Source: Arcticibacter sp041902385
Lineage (GTDB): Bacteria > Bacteroidota > Bacteroidia > Sphingobacteriales > Sphingobacteriaceae
DNA length: 64,000 nt
Reading direction: 5' to 3'
NCBI RefSeq assembly: GCF_041902385.1
Contig: NZ_CP169244.1
Location: forward strand, 186,001-250,000
The translations under genes and the position numbers were made by a program. Positions 37,491 to 46,817 of this stretch are shown here, one piece after another (the stretch's first letter is position 1; each line of letters starts with the position of its first letter). The notes beneath the pieces were generated by a model, which saw only the letters and a list, made by a program, of their open reading frames with translations, made no database searches and had not been told where the DNA came from.

Positions 37491-37557
37491 TGGCAATCCC
37501 CATATCTGTACCTCACTAAAAATATATACAGGGTTGCCCGCAAGGCAACCTTTTTTT
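37473..37557 (+). promoter_or_regulatory. Trp attenuator: pause hairpin, antiterminator and intrinsic terminator
   Basis: Segment 1:2 is a hairpin at 37473-37492 (CACTTCGAT opposite ATCGTAGTG with one T-T mismatch), starting immediately after the Trp codons. Segment 2, GGCAATCCC (37492-37500), can pair with segment 3, GGGTTGCC (37531-37538), with one bulge, as an antiterminator. Segment 3:4 is the terminator GGTTGCC-CGCAA-GGCAACC (37532-37550) followed by seven T (37551-37557). The alternatives are mutually exclusive: a ribosome stalled on the UGG triplet would mask segment 1, free segment 2 and so prevent termination. Confidence 0.82.
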
Positions 37558-37582
37558 GCCGGCGGGCGAAATGAAAGCTAAC

Positions 37583-38575
37583 ATGAAACAAATTCTTAAC
37601 CATTTATTCGAACACAAGAGCTTCAATTCGCAGGAGGCAAAGACGATTTTAACTAATATTAGCACAGGTCAGTACAATGCCTCGCAAATGGCGGCCTTCA
37701 TGACGGCGTACTGCATGCGGAGCATTACACTGGAAGAGCTTGAAGGCTTTCGCGATGCCATGCAGGACCTTTGCCTTGATCCGCAACTGGGCGAATACGC
37801 ACTCATCGATCTCTGCGGCACAGGCGGCGACGGCAAGGACACGTTTAACATATCCACCCTTGCCTCTTTTGTAGTGGCGGGCGCAGGCTATCAGGTAGCC
37901 AAACACGGAAACTATGGGGTATCATCAGGCTGTGGCTCCTCAAACGTAATGGAGTCTCTCGGCTACCGGTTCAGCAATGATCCGGATCACCTGAGGAGGA
38001 GTGTCGAGCAGGCGGGTATTTGTTTTCTTCATGCGCCGCTCTTCCACCCTGCCATGAAAAATGTGGCTCCTATACGGAAAGAGCTGGGTGTAAAAACGTT
38101 TTTCAACATGCTTGGCCCAATGATTAACCCTGCGCGCCCGAAGTACCAGGTAGCGGGGGTATTCAGTCTGGAGCTGGCTCGCCTGTATGCCTACCTTTAC
38201 CAGAAGGGCGGGCAGCAGTACACAATCCTTCATGCGCTGGACGGATATGACGAGATCTCGCTTACCGGTTCTTTCAAGACTTTTACCAATAGCGGAGAGT
38301 ACATCCATAGTCCTGAGCAGCTGGGATTTCAGCCCATACAGCCGGCAGAAATCACCGGTGGGAGCACAGTACAGGAATCGGCATCCATCTTCAGCAAAGT
38401 GCTGCAGGGAGAAGGTACTACCGCCCAAAACGACGTGGTGCTTTGCAACGCGGCGCTTGCCATTCGCACCATACACCCTTCCCGGAGCTTTGCTGATTGC
38501 TACTATGAAGCAGAAGAATCACTCCTCAGCCACCGTGCCTTGTCCAGCTTTCAAACCCTGTTATCCTTAAACTGA
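37583..38575 (+). CDS. trpD: Anthranilate phosphoribosyltransferase
   Basis: Second step of tryptophan synthesis: transfers phosphoribose from PRPP to anthranilate. The glycine-rich PRPP loop CGTGGDGKDTFNIST lies about 80 residues from the start, followed by KHGNYGVSSGCGSSNVMESLG with anthranilate-site residues, and the FNMLGPMINPARP motif near the middle. I prefer the ATG at 37583 (MKQILNHLFEH); ATG 37571 is also possible. An in-frame TTG at 37556 overlaps the terminator T-run and is rejected. The stop overlaps the trpF start by one base (TGATG). Expression is probably governed by the upstream attenuator. Confidence 0.95.
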   Translation: MKQILNHLFEHKSFNSQEAKTILTNISTGQYNASQMAAFMTAYCMRSITLEELEGFRDAMQDLCLDPQLGEYALIDLCGTGGDGKDTFNISTLASFVVAGAGYQVAKHGNYGVSSGCGSSNVMESLGYRFSNDPDHLRRSVEQAGICFLHAPLFHPAMKNVAPIRKELGVKTFFNMLGPMINPARPKYQVAGVFSLELARLYAYLYQKGGQQYTILHALDGYDEISLTGSFKTFTNSGEYIHSPEQLGFQPIQPAEITGGSTVQESASIFSKVLQGEGTTAQNDVVLCNAALAIRTIHPSRSFADCYYEAEESLLSHRALSSFQTLLSLN

Positions 38576-39249
38576 TGGAGCAGGAAAGCAAGCAGCGGTT
38601 AAAGGTCAAAGTTTGCGGAATGCGTGAGCGGCAGAACATTGCAGACCTTATTAAACTTGAGCCCGACTATATAGGCTTTATTTTCTACCGGCCCTCCGGA
38701 CGATATTTCGGAGAACCCGGGGAGGGAGATCTTGAAGATATCCCATCTTCGGCCAAAAAGACGGGAGTATTTGTGAACGCTGAGGCGGAAGAGATCCGTT
38801 CGGCTGTCCGCCTCCTAAAGCTCGGCGCCGTGCAACTGCACGGCAATGAAAGCGCCGACCTCTGCAAGGAACTCTCTGCGACGGGTCTTGAAGTGATCAA
38901 GGCGTTCGGAATAGACGAAACCTTCCGTTTTGATACCTTAAAGGCTTACGAAGATGCGGTCGATTATTTCCTGTTCGACACCAAAACGAGCAAGCATGGC
39001 GGCTCAGGAAAGGCGTTCGACTGGAAGCTTCTGGAAAGGAACGACTCAACAAAAGGCTATTTCCTGAGCGGAGGCATTGGCCCTGAAGAGGCCGGAATGG
39101 TAAAATCGCTGAAAGATCCCCGGCTTTATGCCGTAGACCTGAACAGCCGGTTCGAAGCAGCACCGGGACTAAAAGACATCCATCAACTCCAACTATTTAT
39201 TGAACAGTTAAAAAGCACTGCCACAGCAGCAGAAAGGAAGAACATATGA
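38575..39249 (+). CDS. trpF: Phosphoribosylanthranilate isomerase
   Basis: Cytoplasmic TIM-barrel isomerase (224 residues) converting N-(5-phosphoribosyl)anthranilate to the carboxyphenylamino-deoxyribulose phosphate. The N-terminal KVCGMRERQNIADL carries the catalytic cysteine. LGAVQLHGNES, FLFDTKTSKHGGSGKAFDW with the catalytic Asp, and FLSGGIGPEE with the phosphate-binding loop follow in the expected order. Overlaps with trpD (1 bp) and trpB (4 bp) show tight translational coupling. No trpC lies between trpD and trpF as in many relatives. Confidence 0.95.
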   Translation: MEQESKQRLKVKVCGMRERQNIADLIKLEPDYIGFIFYRPSGRYFGEPGEGDLEDIPSSAKKTGVFVNAEAEEIRSAVRLLKLGAVQLHGNESADLCKELSATGLEVIKAFGIDETFRFDTLKAYEDAVDYFLFDTKTSKHGGSGKAFDWKLLERNDSTKGYFLSGGIGPEEAGMVKSLKDPRLYAVDLNSRFEAAPGLKDIHQLQLFIEQLKSTATAAERKNI

Positions 39250-40427
39250 AATACCAGGTGAATGAAAAAGGCTACTACGGAAACTTTGGGGGAGCCTATA
39301 TCCCGGAAATGCTTTATCCGAACATTGAGGAACTGAAGAAGGTCTACAGTGAGATGCTTATCGATCCCTCCTTTCAGGAAGAATACCATAAACTCTTAAA
39401 GGACTACGTAGGGCGGCCTTCCCCCCTCTATTTAGCTGAACGGCTGTCTGATCGGTATGGCGCTAATATTTATCTAAAAAGAGAAGATCTGAACCACACC
39501 GGAGCACATAAGATCAACAATACCGTGGGGCAGATATTGCTGGCGGAGCGCCTCGGAAAGAAACGTATCATTGCAGAAACAGGAGCAGGCCAGCATGGCG
39601 TAGCTACTGCTACCGTGTGCGCCCTGAAAGGCCTTGAGTGCATTGTGTACATGGGAGAAGTAGATATCGAACGGCAGGCACCTAATGTTGCCCGTATGAA
39701 GATGATGGGCGCTACTGTTATACCTGCGGTGTCGGGAAGCAAGACGCTTAAAGATGCGACAAACGAGGCGTTGCGCGACTGGATCAACAATCCTGCCGAC
39801 ACGCATTACATCATTGGCTCGGTAGTGGGCCCTCACCCCTATCCCGACATGGTAGCCAGATTCCAGTCGGTCATCTCAGAAGAGACCCGGCGGCAGCTGC
39901 AGGAAAAGACGGGGAGCAGTTCTCCCGACTATGTGCTGGCTTGCGTAGGTGGCGGAAGTAATGCAATGGGCATGTTCTATCACTTTCTCGAAGACGAAAA
40001 GGTGAAACTGATCGCGGTAGAAGCAGCTGGCAAGGGGGTAAATACAGGAGAATCGGCTGCAACCACTCTGCTGGGTAAGGAAGGTGTACTTCACGGCAGC
40101 CGCTCCATCGTGATGCAAACGGAAGACGGGCAGGTGGTGGAGCCATATTCTATCTCAGCAGGACTTGATTATCCGGGTATCGGTCCTCAGCATGCGCATT
40201 TATATGCGAGTAAGCGGGCAGAGTACGTGAGTATTACCGACGATGAAGCGATGGAGGCTGGCTTGTTACTCACCCAGCTGGAGGGCATCATTCCGGCAAT
40301 TGAAAGCGCCCATGCTTTTGCCTATCTCGAAAAAATGAAATTCAATAAGGGTGAAACGGTTGTTGTATGCCTTTCGGGCCGAGGCGACAAAGACCTCAAC
40401 ACGTACATGAAATATTTTGGCTTGTAA
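39246..40427 (+). CDS. trpB: Tryptophan synthase beta subunit
   Basis: PLP enzyme of 393 residues that condenses indole with serine. The PLP-binding lysine is Lys89 in HTGAHKINN. The phosphate-binding loop GGGSNAMG, the EAAGKGVNTG segment and the C-terminal CLSGRGDKD motif are intact. The start ATG overlaps the trpF stop (ATGA). Length and sequence are of the canonical TrpB1 type that partners with TrpA, encoded 15 bp downstream. Confidence 0.97.
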   Translation: MKYQVNEKGYYGNFGGAYIPEMLYPNIEELKKVYSEMLIDPSFQEEYHKLLKDYVGRPSPLYLAERLSDRYGANIYLKREDLNHTGAHKINNTVGQILLAERLGKKRIIAETGAGQHGVATATVCALKGLECIVYMGEVDIERQAPNVARMKMMGATVIPAVSGSKTLKDATNEALRDWINNPADTHYIIGSVVGPHPYPDMVARFQSVISEETRRQLQEKTGSSSPDYVLACVGGGSNAMGMFYHFLEDEKVKLIAVEAAGKGVNTGESAATTLLGKEGVLHGSRSIVMQTEDGQVVEPYSISAGLDYPGIGPQHAHLYASKRAEYVSITDDEAMEAGLLLTQLEGIIPAIESAHAFAYLEKMKFNKGETVVVCLSGRGDKDLNTYMKYFGL

Positions 40428-40442
40428 AGACCACCGATCATA

Positions 40443-41213
40443 ATGAACAGAATAACAGAACTATTTCAAAAGAAAAATTCGTCCGTACTCTCGATATTTT
40501 TTACCGCGGGGTATCCTGAGGTCAACAGCACACTTGACATAGCAGAAGCGCTTGAAAAGGCTGGCGCCGACTTTCTGGAGATCGGTATCCCCTACTCTGA
40601 TCCTTTGGCTGACGGACCCGTTATCCAGAACAGCTCGCAAAAAGCTATTGAGAACGGCATGACCGTTCACCTCCTTTTTGAGCAGCTTAAAGAGCTTCGC
40701 AAGCGCGTAAGCATTCCCGTCCTGCTGATGGGTTACTTCAACCCTGTGCTGCAGTACGGTGTCGAGCAATTTTGCGCTTCCTGTGCAGAAGTTGGTGTAG
40801 ACGGAGTGATCGTTCCTGACCTGCCCATGTATGAGTATGAAGATATGTATCAAAAGTGCTTTGAAGAGCACCGTTTAAGCAACATTTTTCTTATTACGCC
40901 TCACACATCGGAGGAGAGGATCCGTAAGATTGATCAACTGAGCAACGGCTTTATTTACCTTCTGTCGTCAAGTGCTACTACCGGGAAAAATCTGCAGGTA
41001 TCGTCGTCCACGGAAGAGTATTTTGCCAGGATCCGCGACATGAAGCTTAAGAATCCTACCATGATTGGATTCGGAATTTCGGATCATCAGAGCTTCAGCA
41101 AAGCAGCCGAGTATGCAAACGGCGCAATTGTAGGAAGTGCTTTTGTGCGACTGCTCGATAATGAAGGGTACCACGACAAGATAGGAGAATTTATCAGAGC
41201 GCTGAAGGGCTGA
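40443..41213 (+). CDS. trpA: Tryptophan synthase alpha subunit
   Basis: TIM-barrel lyase of 256 residues that splits indole-3-glycerol phosphate and channels indole to TrpB. The catalytic pair is visible in the motif LEIGIPYSDPLADGP as Glu46 and Asp57, equivalent in spacing to Glu49/Asp60 of the enteric enzyme. Phosphate-binding residues are in GFGISDHQS and NGAIVGSAFV. It is the last gene of trpDFBA; a hairpin lies about 37 bp after the stop. trpE, trpG and trpC are not in the window. Confidence 0.96.
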   Translation: MNRITELFQKKNSSVLSIFFTAGYPEVNSTLDIAEALEKAGADFLEIGIPYSDPLADGPVIQNSSQKAIENGMTVHLLFEQLKELRKRVSIPVLLMGYFNPVLQYGVEQFCASCAEVGVDGVIVPDLPMYEYEDMYQKCFEEHRLSNIFLITPHTSEERIRKIDQLSNGFIYLLSSSATTGKNLQVSSSTEEYFARIRDMKLKNPTMIGFGISDHQSFSKAAEYANGAIVGSAFVRLLDNEGYHDKIGEFIRALKG

Positions 41214-41537
41214 CCATATTCAAATATGACAGTCGATTGGAGGCATGATGCCAGCTCCCGCGCCACGCGGGCTGGCTGACGCTTACAATGACGACTTCAA
41301 TAGCTAAGAACAGTCAGCAACCTTTCATCCTCTGTTTGAGTGGGCAGTTTAACGAGTAATATTTTCAACGGTCAGGTTTTTTAAAGGCCAGACGTACATT
41401 CGACACATTCAACTCAGTTCACGAACACGCCTTATAGATGTTTTCAGCAAAGGTGTTTTTTTCTGTTGAAGTATACATAAGGACGTCGCAACCAGTCTTC
41501 ATGCGCCTTTATGAGAGTGTCGAGCGCTAACGTTCTG
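41214..41537. other. Convergent gap after trpA with a GC-rich hairpin
   Basis: This 324-bp gap separates trpA from the minus-strand recQ. GCCAGCTCCCGC (41250-41261) and GCGGGCTGGC (41267-41276) form a strong stem with one bulged base, possibly the trp operon terminator although no U-tract follows. The rest shows nothing recognisable. Confidence 0.5.
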
Positions 41538-43430
41538 CTATAAATAGTATCCAACTCCATCCGTTTTTACTTTGCCCGCATCAAGCAGATTACGAAGGGC
41601 ATCGAGTCGTTCTTTCTCAGTTCCCGAACGAAGAGCAGGAATAAGGTCCTGCAGACTGAGTCGTCCTGAGGACAAGAGCTGGATAATTTCATACGTGACC
41701 TGCTGGAAGATATCTTCCCCGTTCTGGCTCTTTTTCTCTTCAATGCAAACATCACAGGTGCCGCATTTAGGAGGGTTGGGCTCGTTAAAATAACCAAGGA
41801 GCTGCTGACTTCTGCACTTCTTACTTTCAGCATACGCAATGACCGCTTTTATCTGCGCGGCCATGATCTTCTTTCGCTCAGCAATATATCGGGAGTCCAG
41901 TATCAAATGGCCATGGTCAACCCTTGGCTTTACAAACTGCAGCTGTGGTTTATCTGTCTGTTTCAGGTAGCTGAGTAAGCCCATTTCCTCCAGCTTCTGA
42001 AGTAAGGACACCACATCCTGTGTAGTCTTTCCACTCCTTCTAGCGAGGTCGGTCTCGCGAACCGGCACATACTGTTCAAAAATACCACCGTAAGAACGCA
42101 GGAGGAGCTTAATGAAGGGGTCGTATCCGGCGTGCTCAATCTGGAACCTGTAAAGCTCTTCAGCAGCGATTGTAAATTGTATCCGCGAAGGCAGATAGAC
42201 ACTCTCGGTAACTGTAATATACTCGTCGTGTTCCAGAAACTTCAGCGCGCTCAGCGTCTTAATGGCATCCGTCTTAAAACGGGAACAGAATTCACCCAGG
42301 TCAAAATCAAGTACCAGTCCTTCGCCAGCCCCATAGGCCAGCTGATAATAATTACCCAGCGCGTGATATACCTGCTTAATCTCCTCGAGTGAAGGAAAAC
42401 TGAGCTCAAACCTCTTCTCTAACTGTATCCTGTCGGATGCATTGTATAACAGTACCGCATACGCTTTTTTCTCATCGCGGCCAGCTCTTCCGGCCTCCTG
42501 GTAATAGGCTTCAAGGCTTTCAGGGGCTCCCATATGCACCACAAATCGCACGTCTGGCTTATCAATACCCATTCCGAAGGCATTGGTGGCTACGATGATG
42601 CGAATATCATTCTTCTTCCAGGCTTCCTGCTTCTCTGACCGGGCAGGAGTGTCAAGTCCAGCATGGTAAAAGTCGGCACGATATCCTTCCAGGCTAAGCA
42701 GGCGGGCAATCTCTTGCGTCTCCCGTCGGTTCCTGACGTAGACGATTCCCGTGCCGTTTAGGTTGGCTGCTATAGAGAACAGCTTCCGGTACTTATCTTC
42801 TTCCTGCGCTACAACATAGCAGAGGTTTTTGCGTTCGAAGCTTTTGCGGAACACATTCCTCTCTCTGAATAGCAGCTTTTCCTGAATATCTTCTACTACC
42901 CGCTCAGTAGCGGTAGCAGTCAGGGCCAGCATTGGCACCTGAGGATGGAGTTCACGAAGCTTGGATAAATGAAGATAGGGAGGACGAAAATCATACCCCC
43001 ACTGCGAAATACAATGCGCCTCGTCTACCGCGAAAAGATTTACCTTCATATACCGGATCCGCTCACGCACCAGTTCAGAAAGCAGCCGCTCGGGCGAGAG
43101 GTACAGGAACTTCACGTCCTCATAAACACAGCTATCAAGCAGGATATCTACTTCGCGCCTGGCCATTCCTGAGATGATGGAAACAGCCTTAATACCCCGG
43201 GCCTTCAGATTTTCTACCTGGTCTTTCATGAGGGCAATCAGAGGTGATACCACAATACAGATCCCATCCATCGCCATGGCAGGTACCTGAAAGCAGACCG
43301 ACTTGCCCCCTCCTGTAGGCAGCAGGGCCAGCGTATCCCTTCCCTGCATTACCGACTTGATAATATCCTCCTGCAGGGGTCTGAAAGAATCGTAGTTCCA
43401 GTATTTTTTTAGTACCTGATAGATCGTCAT
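41538..43430 (-). CDS. recQ: RecQ-family ATP-dependent DNA helicase
   Basis: 3'-5' DNA helicase of 630 residues acting in recombination and fork repair. Visible motifs: the RecQ motif FRPLQEDII near residue 16, Walker A TGGGKS (39-44), the DEAH box in AVDEAHCISQWGYDFRP, TATATERV, and motif VI QEAGRAGRD. The RecQ-C-terminal region has the four-Cys zinc site in C...GYFNEP...CGTCDVC, followed by a winged-helix. The protein ends about 55 residues after the zinc site without an HRDC domain, so it belongs to the shorter RecQ class frequent in Bacteroidota. It is transcribed alone, opposite to the amidohydrolase gene. Confidence 0.94.
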   Translation of the reverse strand: MTIYQVLKKYWNYDSFRPLQEDIIKSVMQGRDTLALLPTGGGKSVCFQVPAMAMDGICIVVSPLIALMKDQVENLKARGIKAVSIISGMARREVDILLDSCVYEDVKFLYLSPERLLSELVRERIRYMKVNLFAVDEAHCISQWGYDFRPPYLHLSKLRELHPQVPMLALTATATERVVEDIQEKLLFRERNVFRKSFERKNLCYVVAQEEDKYRKLFSIAANLNGTGIVYVRNRRETQEIARLLSLEGYRADFYHAGLDTPARSEKQEAWKKNDIRIIVATNAFGMGIDKPDVRFVVHMGAPESLEAYYQEAGRAGRDEKKAYAVLLYNASDRIQLEKRFELSFPSLEEIKQVYHALGNYYQLAYGAGEGLVLDFDLGEFCSRFKTDAIKTLSALKFLEHDEYITVTESVYLPSRIQFTIAAEELYRFQIEHAGYDPFIKLLLRSYGGIFEQYVPVRETDLARRSGKTTQDVVSLLQKLEEMGLLSYLKQTDKPQLQFVKPRVDHGHLILDSRYIAERKKIMAAQIKAVIAYAESKKCRSQQLLGYFNEPNPPKCGTCDVCIEEKKSQNGEDIFQQVTYEIIQLLSSGRLSLQDLIPALRSGTEKERLDALRNLLDAGKVKTDGVGYYL

Positions 43431-43535
43431 AGCATTCCCAAGCTTACAAAGATGAGCAATTTTTATAACTCAAACTTCTTAACAACCGAAAACCCAAAGG
43501 GGTGGCGGCTGTCCGACTCTTTCGGCGGAAATTAG

Positions 43536-43543
43536 TAAGTTTG
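43536..43543 (+). promoter_or_regulatory. Candidate -7 promoter box TAAGTTTG for the amidohydrolase gene
   Basis: TAAGTTTG is an exact TAnnTTTG match 34 bp before the ATG at 43578. A TTTC at about 43520 could be a weak -33 element. Confidence 0.45.
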
Positions 43544-43577
43544 CAACACACTTAGCTTAAAATTGGCTTAACATACC

Positions 43578-46500
43578 ATGAAGAAACTCTTTGTACTTTT
43601 TTTCTTACTCCTGACTTCAATAGCATATTCTCAAAATAAGCCCGCGACCTGGAGCATTGATAAGCCTCTGGGACCAACGAAGACTGTGAGTATTACAACC
43701 GACGAAGGCACCTGGATGAACCTTGATGTAAGCCCAGACGGCAAAGAGATCGTTTTCGATATGCTGGGCGATATTTATAAGATGCCTGTTAACGGAGGGG
43801 TTGCTACCTTGCTTTCGGGCGGCATGGCATTTGACGTGCAGCCCCGCTTCAGTCCCAATGGCCAATATATATCATACACCAGCGATAAGGGCGGTGCCGA
43901 TAATATCTGGGTGATGAATGCTGACGGCTCGAATAAAAGGCCTGTTACCAAAGAAACGTTCCGCCTTTTAAACAACGCAGCATGGACGCCAGACAGCGAA
44001 TACCTCATCGCCCGCAAGCACTTCACTGCAAGTCGCTCGCTGGGAGCCGGAGAAATGTGGATGTACCATATTTCGGGAGGAGAAGGCGTACAGCTGACAA
44101 AGAGAAAAAACGACCAGCAGGATGCAGGGGAGCCGGTTGTCTCTCCTGACGGTAAATATGTGTATTACAGCGAGGACGTAAGTCCCGGTCCTTATTTCCA
44201 GTATAACAAGGATCCTAACGGCGAGATCTATGAAATCAAAAGGCTCAACCGCGAAACCGGTGATATAGAAACCATCGCAGGAGGACCTGGCGGCGCTGTT
44301 CGCCCCCAGCCTTCTCCTGACGGCCGCATGCTCGCTTTTGTCAAAAGGGTAAGGTTAAAGTCGGTCCTCTATATTCAGGACCTTACTACCGGTGAGGAAT
44401 GGCCGGTGTATGATGATCTCTCACGGGATCAGCAGGAAGCCTGGGCCATCTTTGGCGTCTATCCCAACTTTGCATGGACGCCCGACAGCAAGAATATCAT
44501 CTTTTATGCAAAAGGCAAGATCCGGAATCTCGACATCAACTCCCAGATCGTAAAGGAAATTCCTTTTGAAGCCACAAGCAGTCAGATTATAACAGACGCA
44601 GTGCGGTTCGAGCAAAAGCCATTCACAGACGATTTTGAGGTGAAGATGATCCGCCAGCTGACTACCTCTCCCGATGGAAAAATGGTAGCGTTCAATGCTG
44701 CAGGATATATCTATACCAAAACGCTGCCTGATGGCGAACCTAAACGAATAACAGGAGGAACAGACTTCGAATTTGAGCCCGACTTTAGTCCCGATGGCCG
44801 TTACCTGGTCTATGTTAGCTGGAACGATGAAACCAAGGGCACCATCAACAAAATAGACCTGAGGACGGGACACATCACTCCCATCACAACTGAAAAAGGC
44901 TTCTATTACTCGCCCAGGTTTTCCAACAAAGGCGACAAGATCGTGTATAGAAAAGGATCGGGAAACTATTCACTTGGCTTTAACTTCGGTAAAAACACCG
45001 GTATCTATATCGCTTCGGCCAATGGAGGTACGCCCTCGAAGGTTTCAGACAATGGCATAAGACCTATGTTTAGTGCTGGCGACGCCCGCATTTACTTCCA
45101 GAGCAGTCAGGATGGGAAAAAGGCGTTTAAGAGCATGGACCTTAACGGAGGAAATGTCCGGACTCACTACGTTTCCACTTACGCTACGCAGTTTGTACCA
45201 AGTCCCGATGGCAAATGGCTTGCCTTTACAGAACTTTACAATGCCTACATCACCCCGCTGATCAATAGTTCCAATGCACTGGAATTATCTTCAGCGAACA
45301 AATCTCTGCCGCTTACAAAAGTCACCCGCGATGCAGGAACCTACCTTCACTGGAGCCGGGACAGCAAAAAACTGAACTGGACATTAGGCCCTCAGTATTT
45401 CAGCAGAGAGATCAAGAACACCTTCCGCTTTGTAGAAGGCGCTCCCGGCACTATACCTCCGCCCGACAGCGTGGGGATAAAGCTGGGTCTCCGCCTGAAG
45501 TCAGATGTTCCCACTGGCAAGATCGCCTTTACCAATGCCCGCATCATCACCATGAAAGGAAATGAAGTGATAGAGAACGGCACAATCGTGATCGACAGGA
45601 ACCGCATCGTTGCTGTAGGTCCCGCCGCTCAGGTTAAGGTGCCCGACGACGCTAAGATCATCGCAGCTGATAATCAGACCATCATGCCAGGGATTGTAGA
45701 TGTGCATGCACATTTGCCCACTAGTCCCGATGGCGTCTCTCCCCAGCAGGACTGGAGTTATTTTGCCAACCTTGCCTATGGTGTCACTACCTCGCACGAC
45801 CCGTCCAGCAACACAGAGATGGTCTTTAGCCAGTCCGAGATGGTAAAGGCTGGTCGCATGGTGGGGCCACGCATATTCTCAACAGGAACGATTCTCTATG
45901 GTGCAGACGGTGATTTCAAAGCTGTGATCAATAGCCTGGAAGACGCACGATCACAACTGAGAAGGCTGAAGGCGGTAGGGGCGTTCTCCGTCAAATCATA
46001 CAACCAGCCAAGGAGAGAGCAGCGTCAGCAAATTATTCAGGCAGCGCGCGAGCTGAAGATGGAAGTAGTTCCCGAAGGAGGCTCCACATTCTTCCACAAC
46101 ATGTCTATGATCATCGATGGTCACACCGGCATTGAACATAATATTCCTGTCGTCCCTGTGTACAAGGATGTCAAAACGTTGTGGAACGGTAGTAAAGTTG
46201 GCTACACTCCTACTCTCATTGTCAGCTACGGTTCGCAGTCAGGAGAAAACTTCTGGTACGACCGCACCAACGTCTGGGAGAAAGAGCGTCTCCTGAACTT
46301 CGTACCCCGGGGTATAGTGGATAGCCGTGCAAGACGTCGCACAACGTCAGAGTTTGGCGACTATGGCCACATTGAAGTTGCTAAGGCGGTGCGGCAGATT
46401 GCCGATGGCGGCACAAAAGTAAACCTTGGAGCTCACGGACAGCTACAGGGACTTGGTGCCCATTGGGAGCTCTGGATGCTGGCGCAGGGGGGAATGAGTC

Positions 46501-46817
46501 CGCTGCAAGCCATTCGATGTGCTACCATTAACGGAGCCGACTACCTGGGGATGGCAAAAGACCTTGGATCTCTTGAGCCAGGAAAGCTTGCCGACCTGAT
46601 CGTTCTCGATGCCAACCCCCTCGAAGACATCAGAAACAGTGAAAGCATTAAATACGTGATGGCAAATGGCCGCCTCTTCAACGCCGAAACTATGAACGAA
46701 GTGGGTAATCAGCCTCGCCAGAGAGCAAAGTTCTGGTGGCAGAGCGGAAAGGGCGAAAGCATGGGCGTTGCTGGCGCCTCTGAGACCTTTACGTACACCA
46801 CCCCTGAGTGCGACTAA
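43578..46817 (+). CDS. Secreted amidohydrolase with N-terminal TolB-like beta-propeller
   Basis: Exported 1079-residue fusion. The signal peptide is MKKLFVLFFLLLTSIAYSQ. Residues about 40-640 form WD40/PD40-type propeller blades with repeated SPDGK/SPDGR motifs, as in TolB and prolyl oligopeptidases. Residues about 650-1060 are a metal-dependent amidohydrolase domain: metal ligands HAH in GIVDVHAHLPTS, later histidines in GHTGIEHNIPV and LGAHGQLQGLGAH, and the C-terminal GSLEPGKLADLIVLDANPLEDI. Substrate unknown; imidazolonepropionase- or peptidase-like hydrolases are relatives. This architecture is common in Bacteroidota. It stands alone. Confidence 0.9.
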   Translation: MKKLFVLFFLLLTSIAYSQNKPATWSIDKPLGPTKTVSITTDEGTWMNLDVSPDGKEIVFDMLGDIYKMPVNGGVATLLSGGMAFDVQPRFSPNGQYISYTSDKGGADNIWVMNADGSNKRPVTKETFRLLNNAAWTPDSEYLIARKHFTASRSLGAGEMWMYHISGGEGVQLTKRKNDQQDAGEPVVSPDGKYVYYSEDVSPGPYFQYNKDPNGEIYEIKRLNRETGDIETIAGGPGGAVRPQPSPDGRMLAFVKRVRLKSVLYIQDLTTGEEWPVYDDLSRDQQEAWAIFGVYPNFAWTPDSKNIIFYAKGKIRNLDINSQIVKEIPFEATSSQIITDAVRFEQKPFTDDFEVKMIRQLTTSPDGKMVAFNAAGYIYTKTLPDGEPKRITGGTDFEFEPDFSPDGRYLVYVSWNDETKGTINKIDLRTGHITPITTEKGFYYSPRFSNKGDKIVYRKGSGNYSLGFNFGKNTGIYIASANGGTPSKVSDNGIRPMFSAGDARIYFQSSQDGKKAFKSMDLNGGNVRTHYVSTYATQFVPSPDGKWLAFTELYNAYITPLINSSNALELSSANKSLPLTKVTRDAGTYLHWSRDSKKLNWTLGPQYFSREIKNTFRFVEGAPGTIPPPDSVGIKLGLRLKSDVPTGKIAFTNARIITMKGNEVIENGTIVIDRNRIVAVGPAAQVKVPDDAKIIAADNQTIMPGIVDVHAHLPTSPDGVSPQQDWSYFANLAYGVTTSHDPSSNTEMVFSQSEMVKAGRMVGPRIFSTGTILYGADGDFKAVINSLEDARSQLRRLKAVGAFSVKSYNQPRREQRQQIIQAARELKMEVVPEGGSTFFHNMSMIIDGHTGIEHNIPVVPVYKDVKTLWNGSKVGYTPTLIVSYGSQSGENFWYDRTNVWEKERLLNFVPRGIVDSRARRRTTSEFGDYGHIEVAKAVRQIADGGTKVNLGAHGQLQGLGAHWELWMLAQGGMSPLQAIRCATINGADYLGMAKDLGSLEPGKLADLIVLDANPLEDIRNSESIKYVMANGRLFNAETMNEVGNQPRQRAKFWWQSGKGESMGVAGASETFTYTTPECD

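Noticed and set aside
37556..37582. TTG or ATG starts for trpD upstream of 37583
   Set aside because: The TTG lies in the T-run of the attenuator; ATG 37571 remains possible but 37583 gives the usual N-terminus MKQIL.
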